DNA from: Pseudomonadota bacterium
Lineage (GTDB): Bacteria > Pseudomonadota > Alphaproteobacteria > Sphingomonadales > Sphingomonadaceae
DNA length: 64,000 bases
Assembly (NCBI GenBank): GCA_023394965.1
Contig: JAEWZX010000001.1
Location: 6,975 to 70,974, forward strand
Reading direction: 5' to 3'
Shown here: piece after piece, positions 34,372 through 43,121 of the stretch
Position numbering within the stretch: position 1 is the stretch's first letter
Layout of the letters: every line of letters begins with the position of its first letter
Translations under genes and position numbers: made by a program
Notes under the pieces: generated by a model
What the model saw: the letters and a program-made list of their open reading frames with translations, nothing else
Database searches by the model: none
Told to the model about the DNA's origin: nothing

Positions 34372-35952
34372 TCAGCGCCAGTATTTGCGGAATTCGGCGC
34401 GCGGGTCGGCTTCGATGCGCAGGTCCCGATCGAAGATCATGGTTGCGCGTTCCGGCGCGGCATAGGGCTTCCATTCGGGCACGCGGTCGTTGTTCGGATC
34501 GCCATTGGCAGCAAAGGCCGCCCAGCTTGAGGCGATGGCGGCGGCCAGTTCGTTGGCGGACGGGCTCGACCCGTTGAGCGCGCCGCGTGTATTGTAGAGG
34601 CTGGGCGCGACATCGATGCCATGCACTGCGCCGAACCGGCCATCGACCGCCGGGCTGGGTTCGGTCCACAGATAGGTCCACACCGGGGCGCCGCCCTGAC
34701 GCGCCTTGAGTTCCGCCTGAGCGAAGGCACCCTTGCGGAACGTGAGGTCGGAATCCATCCGCGCGGCGAGCAGGAAGGGCTTGGCCCCGGGGTCTTCCGC
34801 GCGATAGGCGGCCACCGCTTCGGATGCACGGTCCCCCAGGCGTTCCCTGGCGAAGGCGAGCAGCCCCGCTTCGTCCATGGTGAAATTGCCCATCCGGTAC
34901 GATCGTTCATCCAGCACGGAGGAAACGATCATCGGCACGTCCGCCGAAATGGCGGGCGCATCCGGGTCCCATGGGTGACGGGGCAGGGCGATGCCATCGA
35001 CCACGGGGGCGAAGCTGCGCGGCGCTTCCCCCCGCGCGCGGTCGGCAGCTTCCAGCCCGGCCTGCGTTTCGAGCAGGGTGGTCCAGGGCACCTGCTGCAG
35101 TTTACGGAAATCGCCGGGCGCAATGTCCAGCGCGTCGAGCAGCCGCTTTGCCGTGGCCGTCGCCATTTCGGGCGGCATCATCTTGAGCGCAGACCCGCTC
35201 ATCACGCCGGCGCGCTGGAACAGCCCCTTGCCCCCCGGCATCGCCATCAGCACGCTGGTTTTCGCACCGCCACCCGACTGGCCGTAAACGAGGACACGAT
35301 CGGGATCGCCGCCGAAGGCTGCGACATTTTCGCGCACCCAGCCGAGCGCCGCGACGATATCCTGCATGCCGACCGTGCCCGAGGTTGCGAAATCATCGCC
35401 GCCCCATTCGGCCAGGTGCAGAAAGCCGAAGGCCCCGAGCCGGTGATTGACGGCCACCACCACGCTGTCGGTGAAGCGCGCCATCTGTTCGCCGTCCATG
35501 CCCACCGAATTGCCCGATCCGGAATAGAAGCCGCCGCCGTGCAGTACCACGATTACCGGCTTTTTCGCAGTCGGATCGATGGCGGGCGTCCACAGATTGA
35601 GCGACAGATTGTCTTCGCCCATGCCCGACGGATTGCGATCGACCATGATGAGATCGGCATAGACATGGCGCCTGTCGCCCGGAAGCTGCGGGGCGACATC
35701 GGTCCAGTGCAGGGCATCGCGCACGCCGGCCCAGGGTTCGACCGGCTGCGGGGGCATGAACCGGTTGTTGCCCGAGGTATCGGCAGCATAGCTGATGCCA
35801 CGGAATATCGCGACGCCGCCCGATTCCAGGCCGCGCAATTTGCCCCTGGCAGTTTCCACAACCGGAAACAGCGTGGCCCCCAAAGCCGGTTTCGCCATGA
35901 CCGCCGCCCCCAGTGCGAGCGCCGATCCCAAAGTCTGCCGCCGAGTCATCAT
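34372..35952 (-). CDS. Type B carboxylesterase, Tat-exported
   Basis: 526 residues. The N-terminus MTRRQTLGSALALGAAVMA has the twin-arginine RRxxLG pattern and an AxA-like cleavage zone, so export folded to the periplasm is likely. Family motifs: NRFMPPQPVEPW, EDNLSLNLWTP, oxyanion HGGGF, nucleophile GQSGGG, acid Glu in SSVLDERSY, and catalytic His in GAVHGID. Length matches bacterial carboxylesterase/COesterase members. The substrate is an ester or lactone of unknown identity. It is divergent from the DHDPS-like gene, with about 170 bases between the coding regions. Confidence 0.93.
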   Translation of the reverse strand: MMTRRQTLGSALALGAAVMAKPALGATLFPVVETARGKLRGLESGGVAIFRGISYAADTSGNNRFMPPQPVEPWAGVRDALHWTDVAPQLPGDRRHVYADLIMVDRNPSGMGEDNLSLNLWTPAIDPTAKKPVIVVLHGGGFYSGSGNSVGMDGEQMARFTDSVVVAVNHRLGAFGFLHLAEWGGDDFATSGTVGMQDIVAALGWVRENVAAFGGDPDRVLVYGQSGGGAKTSVLMAMPGGKGLFQRAGVMSGSALKMMPPEMATATAKRLLDALDIAPGDFRKLQQVPWTTLLETQAGLEAADRARGEAPRSFAPVVDGIALPRHPWDPDAPAISADVPMIVSSVLDERSYRMGNFTMDEAGLLAFARERLGDRASEAVAAYRAEDPGAKPFLLAARMDSDLTFRKGAFAQAELKARQGGAPVWTYLWTEPSPAVDGRFGAVHGIDVAPSLYNTRGALNGSSPSANELAAAIASSWAAFAANGDPNNDRVPEWKPYAAPERATMIFDRDLRIEADPRAEFRKYWR

Positions 35953-36124
35953 GTCAGATTCTCCCTTATCCTCGTGATTGACACTAGAACCAATTATGTG
36001 TCCGTGTTAAGTGTTTTTCGTATTTGGGGTATGGTCACATGCTATATATGCGGCTGGATCTGGTTGTACTCTGAAAAGAAGGTCCGTTTTGCGGGCGATT
36101 CTGGATATCGGGGAGAACGAGGAT

Positions 36125-37336
36125 TTGCAGGGATTTGGCATATCGCGCCGCCACGCGCTGGCCGGGGGTGCCGCACTGATGGCGGCATCGTGGGCAGCAT
36201 CAGGGGTGGCGCGGTCCATCCCGGTTACGGCGCGCATCGCGCCGGCTGCAAATTCCCGCCAGCGGGAATGGGCGGCGGGAAATCTGCGCGGATTGATGAA
36301 TCTGTTCCTGCCGACCTTTCGCGAAGACGGCCGGACGCTGGACGAAGACGCGATCCGTCACGATGTGCGCCATGCGATTGCGCAGGGGTTTTCCGGCACC
36401 ATGCCGATGATCAACTGGACGCTTCCCGGCGATCCGAACTGGCGCGAATTCTATCGCATCGTCATCGACGAAGCAGGAAGTGATCTGCCGGTCCACGGGA
36501 TTATCGCCAGCAGGGAGGTGGATAATGACAAGGCGCTGCTGGGGGCGCTGGAAGACATCGGGACCAGCCTGGTGCTGCTGGCATCGACCTATCCCGCCGA
36601 CAGCAGTGCCGGTCAATTATACGATCTCATGGCGCAGCGCATTTCGGCGACCGAGCTGCCCGTCATGCTTTATGCGGCGACCGGCAGAAGGTCGTTTCCC
36701 CATCTCGGCCCGGCGGGCCAGCCGCTCGACGTTTACGACCGAATTGCCAATCTGGAAAATGTCGTGGCCGTCAAAATCTCGCAGCCGGTATCGCTGACAT
36801 CGACGATGCAGCTTTGCCAACGGTTGGGCGACCGGCTGTCGATGGGGCCGGTCAATCTCGATTTCCTGCCCCTGCTGGCGCGGCATTTCCGGATCGCGTG
36901 GAGCGGCCAGTGGAATGCAGAGGCGGTGCAGACCCCGCAGCACCAGCTCGGCAACCGGTTGCTCGATGTCTGTGCCGCCGGCGATGGAGCGCAGATCGAT
37001 GCGCTGGCGAAACAGATAGAGCCGGTGCTGTCGCATTTCTTCGCTGTGCAGGCACCGGTGATCCGCAAAGGTGCGCATCCGTGGCAGCACAACCGTTACT
37101 ATCAGTGGCTGGCAGGTGGAAATGGCGGCCTTCTGCCGCGTGACCGCCATGCGCCGGACGGGGCCATCCCGGTGCTGGATGCCAAAGCGCGGCAGGGGAT
37201 GCGCACCGCCTTTATCGCCGCCGGTCTGGAACCGACCGATGCGCCGGAAGAACAATTCGTGGTTGGCAGGGCCGCATGGGCACGCGGTGTGCGCGCCAGC
37301 GATCTGACCGACCTGCCATATTATTCCGCAGACTGA
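36125..37336 (+). CDS. DHDPS/NanA-family lyase with Tat signal
   Basis: A TTG start at 36125 (GGGGAG nine bases upstream) gives 403 residues beginning with a twin-arginine signal: ISRRHALAGGAALMAASWA. The body follows the DapA/NanA class-I aldolase fold: LRGLMNLFLPTFREDGRTLD at the start, IAQGFSGTMP in place of GTTGE, a Tyr in VMLYAATGRRS, and the Schiff-base Lys in VVAVKISQP near residue 240. About 100 residues after the barrel are longer than in DapA. Known relatives are cytoplasmic, so export is unusual. The esterase at 37354 follows after 17 bases, so the two are co-transcribed. The substrate is unknown. The upstream 5' frame to 36011 is not needed. Confidence 0.75.
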   Translation: MQGFGISRRHALAGGAALMAASWAASGVARSIPVTARIAPAANSRQREWAAGNLRGLMNLFLPTFREDGRTLDEDAIRHDVRHAIAQGFSGTMPMINWTLPGDPNWREFYRIVIDEAGSDLPVHGIIASREVDNDKALLGALEDIGTSLVLLASTYPADSSAGQLYDLMAQRISATELPVMLYAATGRRSFPHLGPAGQPLDVYDRIANLENVVAVKISQPVSLTSTMQLCQRLGDRLSMGPVNLDFLPLLARHFRIAWSGQWNAEAVQTPQHQLGNRLLDVCAAGDGAQIDALAKQIEPVLSHFFAVQAPVIRKGAHPWQHNRYYQWLAGGNGGLLPRDRHAPDGAIPVLDAKARQGMRTAFIAAGLEPTDAPEEQFVVGRAAWARGVRASDLTDLPYYSAD

Positions 37337-37353
37337 ATGGAAGGGGAGGGGAA

Positions 37354-38976
37354 ATGACAATTCGTGCCGCACTGATCGGGGTGGCTGCCGCCGCCCTGGG
37401 CCTGTCCGCCTGTACCAGCATGGAGGCGGGCGCGCCCAGTGCATCGGCAAGCACCGCGCCCCTGTTGCAGACCGCCTATGGACCGGTGACGGGCGCGCGC
37501 GAAGGCGCAACCGGCGGCGTGAATGTGTTTCGCGGTGTCCGCTATGCCGCCACGACCGAAGGGCGGCGCTTCCAGCTGGCCGCCGATCCCCAGCCGTGGG
37601 CAGAGGCCCGGCCGGCGACGGAATTCGGCAGCGAATGCCCGCAGCGTCCGGCTGGCGATATTCCGGTTTTCGAATCCTGGGCAAATACCGTCGGCACGAG
37701 CGAGGACTGCCTGTTCCTCAACGTGTGGACGCGCGGGCTTGGCGATGGAAAGAAACGCCCGATCATGGTGTGGCTGCATGGCGGCGGATACGTCACCGGT
37801 TCGGGATCCAGCAATGGCTATGACGGATCGCGCCTGGCAGAGCGCGGCGATGTCGTCGTCGTCACGCTGAACCATCGGCTGAACGGGCTGGGATACAGCT
37901 ATCAGGCCGGTCTGAGCGATGATCCCAAATATGCCGACAGCGGCAATCTGGGCAGCCTGGATATCGTCAAGGCGCTGCAATGGGTGCGCGACCATGCCGA
38001 TGCCATTGGCGGCGATGCCGGAAATGTGACCATTTTCGGCGAAAGCGGCGGTGCGGCCAAAGTATCGACGCTGATGGCGATGGAGCAGGCACGCGGCCTG
38101 TTCCACCGCGCCATCGCGCAATCGGGTTCCATGTCGCTGGCAGGCTTCACGCCGCGGCTTGCCACCCCGCTGGCGAAAGACCTGATGGCGAGCGCGGGTG
38201 TATCGAGCGTGGAAGAACTTGCCGCCATGCCGATCGACGATTTCGTGACGGCGATGATGGCATCGCGCAGCAAGGCGGCGTTCTATCGCCCGGTGGTCGA
38301 TGGCCGGTCGCTGACGCGCCAGCCCTATGCCCCCGACGCCAATCCGGTGTCGGCGGATATCCCGCTGCTGGTGGGCACCAACAATAATGAAATGCGCCTG
38401 CAGGGCGGGCTGGGCAGCCCCGAAAACTTTGCCCTGACGTGGGAACAGCTGCCCGGCAAGCTGGCTGCCTTCGTCGGGGATGCCGATGTCGATGCAATCA
38501 TTGCCGGGATGCGCAAGGCCCACCCCGATTACGATGCCAGCGACGTGTTTTTCCAGGTCGCGACATTCCGCAACTATCGCGGCACCGCATTGCGGCAGGC
38601 GGAACGCAAGAGCGCGCAGCCGGCCCCGGTCTATATGTACCGGCTCGACTGGAAAACGCCGGTGGAAGGCGGGCGGCTGGAAACGCCGCACGCGCTCGAC
38701 ATCGCGTTCGTATTCGACAATGTCGCGCGGTCGACCAGCTATACTGGGCCGGAAACGGCGGCCACGAAGCGGATGGCGGATCTGATGGCCGATGCCTGGA
38801 TCGCCTTTGCGCGCACCGGCAATCCGAATACCGCCGCCCTGCCGCAATGGCCGACCTATGACGCGGGGCAGCGCGCGACGATGATCTTCGACCTCGACCC
38901 GGAAGTGGTGAACGACCCCGATGGGGCGGAGCGGGAGTTGTTGCAGCGCCTGCTGCCCGAAGGCCGTTCGTTCTGA
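37354..38976 (+). CDS. Type B carboxylesterase, lipoprotein
   Basis: 540 residues from the ATG at 37354 (AAGGGGAGGGG upstream). The signal ends in LGLSAC, a lipobox, so the enzyme should be membrane-anchored outside the cytoplasm. Motifs: FRGVRYA, EDCLFLNVWT, HGGGYVTGSG, nucleophile GESGGAAK, acid in NNNEMRLQ, His in ETPHALDIAF. About 75 residues separate the acid from the YMYRLDW strand, the usual size. It is co-transcribed with the Tat-exported lyase, suggesting that ester cleavage and C-C lysis act on one compound. Confidence 0.92.
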   Translation: MTIRAALIGVAAAALGLSACTSMEAGAPSASASTAPLLQTAYGPVTGAREGATGGVNVFRGVRYAATTEGRRFQLAADPQPWAEARPATEFGSECPQRPAGDIPVFESWANTVGTSEDCLFLNVWTRGLGDGKKRPIMVWLHGGGYVTGSGSSNGYDGSRLAERGDVVVVTLNHRLNGLGYSYQAGLSDDPKYADSGNLGSLDIVKALQWVRDHADAIGGDAGNVTIFGESGGAAKVSTLMAMEQARGLFHRAIAQSGSMSLAGFTPRLATPLAKDLMASAGVSSVEELAAMPIDDFVTAMMASRSKAAFYRPVVDGRSLTRQPYAPDANPVSADIPLLVGTNNNEMRLQGGLGSPENFALTWEQLPGKLAAFVGDADVDAIIAGMRKAHPDYDASDVFFQVATFRNYRGTALRQAERKSAQPAPVYMYRLDWKTPVEGGRLETPHALDIAFVFDNVARSTSYTGPETAATKRMADLMADAWIAFARTGNPNTAALPQWPTYDAGQRATMIFDLDPEVVNDPDGAERELLQRLLPEGRSF

Positions 38977-38985
38977 AGCGCCGAT

Positions 38986-39024
38986 CCGGCACCGCACCGG
39001 CGCGTTTGGCCGGGGCGGTGCCGG
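38986..39024. terminator. Hairpin between converging genes
   Basis: CCGGCACCGC (38986-38995) pairs perfectly with GCGGTGCCGG (39015-39024), with additional CCGGC/GCCGG pairing inside. No T-run; it likely marks the shared 3' end of the esterase and the VOC gene. Confidence 0.5.
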
Positions 39025-39030
39025 GCAGCA

Positions 39031-39429
39031 TCAGGCGGCGGCGCGGGCGGCCATCTGCATCAGTTCGATTCCGTGCCCGTCGGGCGTGAGGACGAAAGCG
39101 ATGCGCGCCGGGCCGAAACTGACCGTATCGCCTTTCTGCCTGGCCCCGGCGGCCAGCGCCCGCGCAAGATCCGCGTCCAGATCGCGGGTGATCATGCCAA
39201 CCGGGCCATAGCCATTCCCGGCTTCGATCGCCCGCCCATCCTTCCAGTGGAACAGGACGATGGTGGTCGATCCACTGGCACCGGTCATCATGTGTTCGCG
39301 AAATTGCGGGGTATCGACCGTATCCGCATGGGTCAGGCCGAACCCTTCGGTAAAGAAGCGGGTGGCCGCATCGATATCGGCAACGGTCAGCTTGACGAAA
39401 GTGAACAGGGCAGGGGTCGTTTCGGTCAT
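39031..39429 (-). CDS. VOC-family (glyoxalase-like) protein
   Basis: 132 residues with two beta-alpha-beta-beta-beta modules. FTFVKLTVADIDAATRFFTEGFG starts module one (Lys where a metal His often sits), HMMTGASGSTTIVLFHW closes it, and IAFVLTPDGHGIELMQ closes module two with the usual Glu. The missing first His makes a classical glyoxalase I activity doubtful; a dioxygenase-like, isomerase or binding role is possible. Last gene of the operon that begins at 43006, twelve bases after the SDR. Confidence 0.82.
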   Translation of the reverse strand: MTETTPALFTFVKLTVADIDAATRFFTEGFGLTHADTVDTPQFREHMMTGASGSTTIVLFHWKDGRAIEAGNGYGPVGMITRDLDADLARALAAGARQKGDTVSFGPARIAFVLTPDGHGIELMQMAARAAA

Positions 39430-39441
39430 GATGGGGCTTCC

Positions 39442-40254
39442 TCACGAAGTGGGGCGGGCGGGATCGCCCGGTGGGCGCGATGTGGGGTGCGAACTGGACA
39501 GGCCGCCATCGACGGCCAGCGCCTGACCGTTGACATAGCTGGCCTCGTCGCTGGCAAGAAACAGCGCGGCCTGCGCGATTTCTTCCGGGCGGCCACCGCG
39601 CAGCAGCGGGTTGAGCTGGCCGATCTTGTGTTCCTTGCCCGCCGCGCGCGCGCCATCGAACAGCGGCTGGGTCATGCCGGTTTCGGTCAGGCCCGGCAGC
39701 ACCGCATTGACCCGGACATTGGTGCCCGCAAGCTGCTGGGCCGCGGTCTGCACCAGATTCACCACGCCTGCCTTGCTGGCGGAATATTGCGCCGGACCGG
39801 CCCCGCTGCGCAGCCCGGCGACCGATGCGGTGCACACGATCGACCCGCCGCCGCTATCGCGGATGACGGGGGCGGCGTGTTTGACCGCAAGGAACGGCCC
39901 GATGAGATTGACGCGCAGCACCTCTGCCCAGACTTCGGGCGTGGCATCGAAGAAGCCGCCGCGCACGCCGCCGGTGATACCGGCATTGGCGAACATGATG
40001 TGCAGGCCGCCGAACGTTTCGGTGGCCTTGGCAACGAGCGCCGCGACATCGCTTTCTTCCCCTGCATCGCCGACCATCGCTATTGCGTTTGCGCCAGTGG
40101 CTTCGACCATGGCGGCGGTTTCCTTCACCGCGTCGGTCCTGTCGAACAGCACCAGCTTTGCGCCTTCGGCAGCAAAGATCTGCGCGCTGGCCCGGCCGAT
40201 GCCCGAACCTGCGCCGGTAATGGCGGCGACCTTGCCTTCGAGCCGGCCGCTCAT
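39442..40254 (-). CDS. Short-chain dehydrogenase/reductase (SDR)
   Basis: 270 residues from the ATG at 40254, which overlaps the stop of the SDR before it (ATGA). Rossmann TGAGSGIG near residue 13, NAG in FANAGITGG, catalytic Ser in VCTASVAG and YxxxK in YSASK. The cofactor Asp after beta-2 (LVLFDRTD) favours NAD. A classical oxidoreductase of a hydroxyl or keto group. The C-terminal tail SSSHPTSRPPGDPARPTS is unusually long and polar. Confidence 0.92.
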   Translation of the reverse strand: MSGRLEGKVAAITGAGSGIGRASAQIFAAEGAKLVLFDRTDAVKETAAMVEATGANAIAMVGDAGEESDVAALVAKATETFGGLHIMFANAGITGGVRGGFFDATPEVWAEVLRVNLIGPFLAVKHAAPVIRDSGGGSIVCTASVAGLRSGAGPAQYSASKAGVVNLVQTAAQQLAGTNVRVNAVLPGLTETGMTQPLFDGARAAGKEHKIGQLNPLLRGGRPEEIAQAALFLASDEASYVNGQALAVDGGLSSSHPTSRPPGDPARPTS

Positions 40255-41015
40255 ATCGTGGCGCCGCCGTCGATCACCACCATCTGGCCGGTGGTCCATT
40301 TCGCAGCAGGCGAAGCAAGATAGACCGCGCCCCCGGCGATATCTTCCGGCTCACCGATACGCCGCATCGGAAGCTGGCCTTCCACCTGCTCGCGCGCCTT
40401 GGGGTTTTCCCACAATGCCTTGGCGAAGTCGGTCTTCACCAGACCGGGGGCGATCGCGTTGATGCGCACCCCGTGCTGGCCGTTCTCGACGGCGTAATTG
40501 CGCACCAGCTGGAAATCCGCCGCCTTGGATACGTTATAGGCGCCAATGGTGGTCGACCCGCGCAGCCCGCCGATCGAACTGATGACGATGATCGCCCCAT
40601 CGCGCTTTTCGCGCATATCGGGCAGGGCGAGCTGGATCAGCCAGTGGTTAGACAGGATGTTGTTGTCCAGCACCTTGCGGAACTGCTCGTCCTCGATCCC
40701 GTCCATCGACCCGTAATAGGGGTTGGAAGCGGCATTGCAGACGAGGATGTCGACCGGGCCGAGCTGCTGCTTGGTCTGCGCGAACAGATCCTGGAGCTGG
40801 GCCTTGTCCGAAATGCTCGCCGCGATGGCGATGGCGCTGCCTGCGCCATGTTCGGCATTGATCGCCGCCGCCACTTCCTCGCAGGCTTCCTGCTTGCGGC
40901 TGGAAATGACCACCTTCGCGCCATGTGCGGCAAGCTGCTGGGCGATAGCCCTGCCGATCCCGCGACTGGAACCGGTGATGATGGCGACCTTTCCGGTCAG
41001 ATCGAATAGCGACAT
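40251..41015 (-). CDS. Short-chain dehydrogenase/reductase (SDR)
   Basis: 254 residues. TGSSRGIG near the N-terminus, ISSRKQEAC after beta-2 (Arg suggests NADP), CNAASNPYYG, catalytic Ser in VISSIGG and YNVSK. C-terminal TGQMVVIDGG is standard. It resembles the SDRs found with ACAD and APH-type kinases in acyl-CoA catabolic operons. Overlaps the next SDR by four bases and lies 18 bases after the phosphotransferase. Confidence 0.93.
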   Translation of the reverse strand: MSLFDLTGKVAIITGSSRGIGRAIAQQLAAHGAKVVISSRKQEACEEVAAAINAEHGAGSAIAIAASISDKAQLQDLFAQTKQQLGPVDILVCNAASNPYYGSMDGIEDEQFRKVLDNNILSNHWLIQLALPDMREKRDGAIIVISSIGGLRGSTTIGAYNVSKAADFQLVRNYAVENGQHGVRINAIAPGLVKTDFAKALWENPKAREQVEGQLPMRRIGEPEDIAGGAVYLASPAAKWTTGQMVVIDGGATI

Positions 41016-41033
41016 GGTTCTCTCCCTTGCATG

Positions 41034-42071
41034 TCAGTGTTGTGCCTGCTGAGCGAATGCCCAGGCCTGCTGAGCCAGCGGAACGATCCGCGCCGTCGCG
41101 GCCTCGGCATTGGCGCTGGACGCATTACCGTCGAGCGTGCGTTTCTTGATACCCTGAATAATGCCGACAAGACGGAACAGATTGTAGGCAAAGAACCAGT
41201 TGAGATCCGGAACGCTTTCCCGCCCGGTGGCAGCGCAATACCGTTCGGTTACTTCCTCCAGTGTCGGTATACCCAGCGCGGGAAGGTCCAGCCCGCCCAG
41301 CTGTGCGCCGCGTCCGCCATGCGGCATCGCCCAGTTCATCGCCAGATAGGCGAAATCGGCCAGGGGGTCGCCCAGTGTGGACAGTTCCCAGTCGATGATC
41401 GCCAGGATTTCCGGGCGATCGGGCGCGTAGATCATATTGTCGATACGGTAATCGCCATGGATGATCGATGTGCGATCCTGCTGCGGCAGGGTGCGCGGCA
41501 GCCACTCGATCAGCCGCTCGACCTCGGCGATGTCGTCGGTCTGCGCGGCGCGGTACTGCTTGGTCCAGCGGCCGACCTGGCGGGCGAAGTAATTGCCCGG
41601 CGCACCGTAATCCCCAAGCCCCACGGCTTCGGGATCCACCGCATGCAGGGCTGCAAGCGCGTCGATCATGGAATTGTAGATCGCGCGGCGTTCCTGCGGA
41701 TCACAATCGGGAAGCTCGCCTTTCCAGAACGTGCGGCCCTCGACCATCTCCATCAGGTAGAACGGCGCACCGATGATGTCGGGGTTTTCACACAGCGCGA
41801 TCGGCGCAGCCACGGGTACGTCGGTCGGGTGAAGGGCGTCGATCAGGCGATATTCGCGGTCCACCGCATGGGCCGATGGGAGCAGTTTGCCAAAGGGTTT
41901 GCGGCGCAGGACCATCTGGCCGTTTCGGGTCACCACGCGATAGGTCGGGTTGGACTGCCCGCCCGGGAATTTCTCGATTCTGTCGATGGGCGAAGGGTCG
42001 GCAATGGTCTTGCCCAACCACTGCTGCAGTGCGGGGACGTCGAGGTCCAGGGCGCTGTCTTCGTCGCTCAT
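41034..42071 (-). CDS. APH-type phosphotransferase of the ACAD10/11-associated class
   Basis: A 345-residue kinase. FPGGQSNPTYRV near residue 30, MVLRRKPFGKLLPSAHAVDRE with the ATP-site Lys, catalytic HGDYRIDNM near 190 and metal-site IDWELSTLGDPLADFAYL. This combination, especially GGQSNPTY and DWELSTLGDPLADF, matches the kinase domain fused to ACAD in mammalian ACAD10/11 and the LvaA-type kinase of levulinate catabolism, which phosphorylates 4-hydroxyacyl-CoA. The direct substrate here is inferred, not shown. ATGA overlap with tesB; an ACAD11-like enzyme is at 62344. Confidence 0.88.
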   Translation of the reverse strand: MSDEDSALDLDVPALQQWLGKTIADPSPIDRIEKFPGGQSNPTYRVVTRNGQMVLRRKPFGKLLPSAHAVDREYRLIDALHPTDVPVAAPIALCENPDIIGAPFYLMEMVEGRTFWKGELPDCDPQERRAIYNSMIDALAALHAVDPEAVGLGDYGAPGNYFARQVGRWTKQYRAAQTDDIAEVERLIEWLPRTLPQQDRTSIIHGDYRIDNMIYAPDRPEILAIIDWELSTLGDPLADFAYLAMNWAMPHGGRGAQLGGLDLPALGIPTLEEVTERYCAATGRESVPDLNWFFAYNLFRLVGIIQGIKKRTLDGNASSANAEAATARIVPLAQQAWAFAQQAQH

Positions 42072-43006
42072 CGGGTCTCACTTTCCCGCAGTTTGTCCAG
42101 CACTTCCCCTTTGGGGCGCATCAGACTCTCCTGGCTCACTGTTGCGACCATACGGCCGTTTTCGTCGAAGAAATGGCCATGGTTCAGTCCGCGTGCGTGG
42201 CCAGCCCAGGGGCTGTCTGTAGCGAAGAGATGCCACTGGTTGAAATCGGGCGTTTCGTGAAACCAGATCGCATGGTCCAGAGAGGCTGCCTGGATCATGC
42301 TGCTTCCCGGTCGCACGGCATGAGGCAGCATGGCATTGCGCAGAAACATCATATCCGATGCATATGCGAGCAGAGCGCGCTGCAATAGCGGATCGGTATC
42401 GGCCGGATCACGCAGGCGCATCCACACTCCGGTTTCCGGCTTGCGCGAACGGGCACCGAAAAGCGAGCCCGGATCCAGCGGGACGATTTCTATCGGGCGA
42501 TTCTGCAGGCGGTCGATGATTGGCGACTGGCTGGCTTCGCTATTGTGCTGACGCCAGCTTTCCAGCGCGTCGAGAGCCGCTGCCACATCCATGTCGACCG
42601 GCGGGGAAGCCGCATGGGCGAACCCCGCTTCAGGGGTGTGGAAGGATGCGATCATGGACAGGATCACCTTGTCGTCCTGCAATCCCTCCACCCGCCGGGT
42701 GGCGAAGCTGCGCCCTTGCGAGAGAGTGGTAACGCGGTAGTGGACGGGGTGCGCGCTCGCTCCTGCTTTCAGGAAATAGGCATGGAGCGAATGGGGCAGG
42801 CGGTTGTCGAGTTCCGCTTGGCACGCGGCGAGCAAGCCTTGAGCAATCGCCTGGCCACCGAAGAGGCGCGGCCCGATAGCCGGGCCAGTTTTCCCCTCAT
42901 AGATGTCGTCAGCTATCGGTGTGACGCCGAGTATCGTTGGCAGATGAATAATTTTACCTCTCCATTCCCTTGCATACCCGATATTCAAATAAACGAGGAT
43001 CATCAA
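42068..43006 (-). CDS. tesB: Acyl-CoA thioesterase II (TesB-like)
   Basis: 312 residues with two hot-dog folds. HSLHAYFLKAGASAHPVHYRV with FATRRVEGLQ in the first and SLDHAIWFHETPDFNQWHLF in the second, holding the TesB catalytic Asp. It hydrolyses acyl-CoA and could reset a CoA pool or release dead-end products. The start is uncertain: the ATG at 43006 has no ribosome site, while GGAGAGG lies just before an ATT-ATT codon pair about 17 residues further in, so the N-terminus may be shorter. First gene of the minus-strand operon. Confidence 0.85.
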   Translation of the reverse strand: MMILVYLNIGYAREWRGKIIHLPTILGVTPIADDIYEGKTGPAIGPRLFGGQAIAQGLLAACQAELDNRLPHSLHAYFLKAGASAHPVHYRVTTLSQGRSFATRRVEGLQDDKVILSMIASFHTPEAGFAHAASPPVDMDVAAALDALESWRQHNSEASQSPIIDRLQNRPIEIVPLDPGSLFGARSRKPETGVWMRLRDPADTDPLLQRALLAYASDMMFLRNAMLPHAVRPGSSMIQAASLDHAIWFHETPDFNQWHLFATDSPWAGHARGLNHGHFFDENGRMVATVSQESLMRPKGEVLDKLRESETR

Positions 43007-43121
43007 GCGCTGAGTTGAATGGGTTCATTCGAGAGGCGCTGATGAAGCGGTCTTTCACATTCGATTTGACGAACTAACAAATAGTGTGAAATAAGCATGC
43101 CAGATATTCAGGAGGAAAAGA

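Noticed and set aside
34621..36483. 620-codon plus-strand frame overlapping the Tat esterase
   Set aside because: Antisense for most of its length, then out of frame with the lyase.
37321..38997. 558-codon open frame on the minus strand
   Set aside because: It is the antisense shadow of the lipoprotein esterase at 37354; the plus-strand frame has the full motif set and the minus frame has no recognisable domain.
41031..42260. 409-codon plus-strand frame
   Set aside because: Antisense to the APH-type kinase and the end of tesB.
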